Assembly (NCBI GenBank): GCA_964613015.1 | Contig: CAZTFP010000013.1 | Location: forward strand, 1 to 42,880 | Length of the DNA stretch: 42,880 nt | Direction of reading: 5' to 3' | Source of the DNA: CAJBLF01 sp964613015 | Lineage (GTDB): Bacteria > Patescibacteriota > Gracilibacteria > Absconditabacterales > Absconditicoccaceae | Part shown: in pieces, positions 40,784-42,880 of the stretch | How the letters are laid out: each line of letters opens with the position of its first letter | How positions within the stretch are numbered: position 1 is the stretch's first letter | The notes under the pieces: model-generated | What the model saw: only the letters and a program-made list of their open reading frames with translations | Told to the model about the DNA's origin: nothing | Databases searched by the model: none | Translations under genes and position numbers: made by a program

Positions 40784-41845
40784 CTAATTTTTATCTAATA
40801 TTTGAATTAAATCTGTAGCTCTTTTGAAACTACTTATAGGACTTTTATTTGTTTCTTGGATAAAGTTCCAAGTATCTTCTATAGCCTGTTTAATAGTTCT
40901 TTTACATTCCCGTCACAAGATTTTTTTTACTTTGGTGACATCAGCTATACTAAATGCGACATCTCAAGATCTTTTATCTACAACCTCATAGGGAATTTTT
41001 TTTCATATTACATCACTTACCATTTGTATCATTTCAATGACACTAGTCCCTTTCCCAGTTCATATATTACATATTTGAAAAGATTCCTTCTCTATATTTT
41101 CATAAGCTAATAGGTGAGCTTCTGCTAAATCCATGACATGGATGTAATCTCTTACACCAGTACCATCAGGAGTAGGATACGTATCACCAAAAACCTTTAC
41201 AATATTTTGTTCTCAGACAACAACTCTAAAGATAAAGGGGAGTAGATTGTTTGGTACGTCTTTTGGGCTTTCTCATAATAAACGACTAGGATGTGCTCAT
41301 ATAGGATTGAAATATCTCAGACAAAAGACATCCCATCATCTGTGAGATGCAAGATCTTCTAAAATATGTTCCAATACAAGTTTAGTAGTCCCATAAGGAT
41401 TTATCGTTTTTAAATATCAATCTTCATGGAAAGGAATATCGTTTTTTAAAGAATCATATACGGTTGCACTTGATGAGAATACTATTTTCTGAACATGATA
41501 TTTATCCATAATACGAAAAAGGATAGTACTTCAGTATATATTATTATCATAATATTGGTAAGGTTCTGTACAACTTTCTCCAACGGCCTTAAGTCAGGCA
41601 AAATGAACAACCCCATCAAAATTATTTTCTTGAAAAATATTTTCGATTCAAGACAAATCTTGTATATCGCACTTATAAAACTTTATTTTTTTTCAGCCAA
41701 TGGATTCTAATTTTTCCAAGACATCAATAGAACTATTTGATAAATTGTCTACGATAACGATATCACAATCTTTTTTGATAAATTCTAAAACCGTATGGGA
41801 TCATAGATATCATAATCATCAGGTTATAAGTATTTTTTTGGACAT
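40784..41845 (-). CDS. galE: UDP-glucose 4-epimerase
   Basis: 353-aa NAD-dependent SDR enzyme interconverting UDP-Glc and UDP-Gal. NAD loop ITGGLGYLGSH (four of its Gly are TGA), VVHFAGLKAVGES, SSSATVY, and catalytic Tyr/Lys in NPYGTTK. C-terminal GVRDYIHVMDLAEAH and GTGKGTSVIEM. The family LGW motif reads ILGWE with Trp312 as CGG, strong support for the second recoding. It provides UDP-galactose to the locus. It lies between the DPM1-like gene (21 bp upstream) and the GT4 gene (0 bp). Confidence 0.96.
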
Positions 41846-41866
41846 AAGATTAATTTTTAAATAAAA

Positions 41867-42814
41867 CTATTTCTTCTCATACTTCATTTCTTTAAGTGTC
41901 TTCATGTTTTCTTCTATAAGGAACCTATTCTTTGCAGTCAGATCAGCTATCAATCCAAGTATAATCAACAGAAATCATACCTGCATAATCAAACTACTGA
42001 TAATCAATGACTGTATCTTACCAGTTCAAGTCACTGTAAAATAATAATATACAAACCTCAATATCTCTATTCAGCCAACCAAAAGGAATGGTACGCTTGC
42101 TCTCAATCATATTTTGAATGGTTCATACATAATATAGACTCTTATAATGGTAGATGCTGATCTCTTCATATGTTGCCACATACTGGTGAATAACCTTGAC
42201 TCACGAGTGACAGGATTGGTAGTTATCGGAACCCATTCTATATGGATTCATTTCTTATATGCCTGTATGATAGTATCTATCACATAAGAAAACTTTGAGG
42301 TAACATTGAGTTCTATAAGAGCGTCTTTACTATATGCCCTAAATCCACTTACACTATCAGGTAAGGTCTCTCCTACCATATTGCTTACCACCTTATTCCC
42401 AAATCGCTGGAAAAATCTCTTGAGAGGACTAAATTTTTCCTCCTTTGTTGGATTACGGTTTCCGATTACCATGTCAGCTCTATGCTCTAGTATAGGTTGT
42501 ACAAGATCCGCTATATATCTGCTAGGATATTGATTATCAGCATCAGTATTGACCAGGATATCAGCTCAAAGTTTGAGAGCATTATTTACTCATTCTCTGA
42601 AAGCAGATCATAATCATTTATTTTTTTTAAATCTAATAATATGATGTATTCAGAGCTCTTTAGCTACCTGAGAAGTTCTATCGGTACTTCCATCATCGAT
42701 GACCTGATATTCTATGCTATCGATTCCATCAATGTGTTTGGGTAATTCTCTGACAACAAGAGGAAGCGTTGCTTCTTCATTCTTGCAAGGGATCTGAATA
42801 ATTAATTTCACCAT
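41867..42814 (-). CDS. polyprenol-phosphate sugar synthase (GT2, DPM1-like)
   Basis: 315 aa. GT-A domain: IIQIPCKNEEATLPLVV, VIDDGSTDRT, KKNKGLGSAFREG, LVNTDADNQYPS (DXD-type metal site), MVIGNRN, and SVSGFRAYSKDAL. Two C-terminal helices (about 235-285) anchor it. Members make dolichol/polyprenol-phosphate mannose or glucose. First gene of the minus-strand glycan operon; the likely donor supplier for the GT-C protein. QWFGNKV has CGA for Trp. ATG at 42814; 66 bp of AT-rich DNA remain to the edge. Confidence 0.93.
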
Positions 42815-42880
42815 ACTAAACGACAATAAAATAAAACCACATAATTCTTAATCTTTCAATTTTCCACCTTTCAATTATTA

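Noticed and set aside
1..42880. tRNA, rRNA or CRISPR loci
   Set aside because: No T-loop-like GTTCRA motifs with matching stems, no rRNA segments and no regularly spaced direct repeats were seen; a computed tRNA scan with relaxed settings would be needed to exclude odd tRNAs.

Overview
**Organism and code.** The window reads as AT-rich genomic DNA from a member of Absconditabacteria (SR1), a candidate phylum with recoded genes. Conserved proteins (GyrB, RpoD, LepA, Elp3, CtpA, GalE) run through many in-frame TGA codons. Those codons sit where the families have glycine, so UGA = Gly (translation table 25). A second recoding shows in the alignable genes: CGA and CGG fall where the families have invariant tryptophan (superoxide dismutase, MutY, RpoD region 2, GalE LGW), while CGT, CGC, AGA and AGG stay at arginine positions. 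All coordinates below use UGA = Gly with TAA/TAG as the only stops, and W is written for CGA/CGG. Read with the standard code, almost every gene here looks broken.

**Layout.** 285-3841 (minus): a tight run of HExxH protein, superoxide dismutase, YraN-type nuclease, CtpA protease, 2Fe-2S ferredoxin and ECF sigma factor. 3928-13465: a small anchored protein, elp3, gyrB, rpoD, ruvA, a GHMP-kinase-like protein and small unknowns. 13736-15706: lepA. 15821-23850 is the most unusual part: five small secreted subunit genes on the minus strand (two of them exact duplicates, one a mosaic), interleaved with two paralogous plus-strand pairs of membrane-anchored, export-signal-bearing proteins. Four subunit genes share the same TTGACA-N16-TATAAT-type promoter, and two are bracketed by inverted repeats. 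23978-25920: a DUF1294 protein, a MutY without cluster cysteines, a structured RNA candidate and rsmI. 25925-35564: envelope genes (membrane-anchored unknown, phospholipase-D-like protein, zincin, lipoproteins, an S-layer-homology-like protein with a Gly16 linker, a TPR lipoprotein). Two copies of a ~200-bp dispersed repeat lie in this stretch. 35789-42814: a surface-polysaccharide locus with a flippase, four glycosyltransferase-type proteins and GalE.

**How it may work together.** Most accessory content points to the cell surface: exported subunits, membrane anchors, S-layer-like and lipoprotein components, and glycan synthesis. That fits a small host-attached or predatory bacterium. The 15.8-23.9 kb cluster is the best candidate for an undescribed system. 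Each divergent module pairs a secreted subunit with two anchored partner proteins, arranged like Gram-positive WxL/DUF916 surface clusters but without recognisable WxL motifs. The repeats and mosaic gene suggest subunit variation by recombination.
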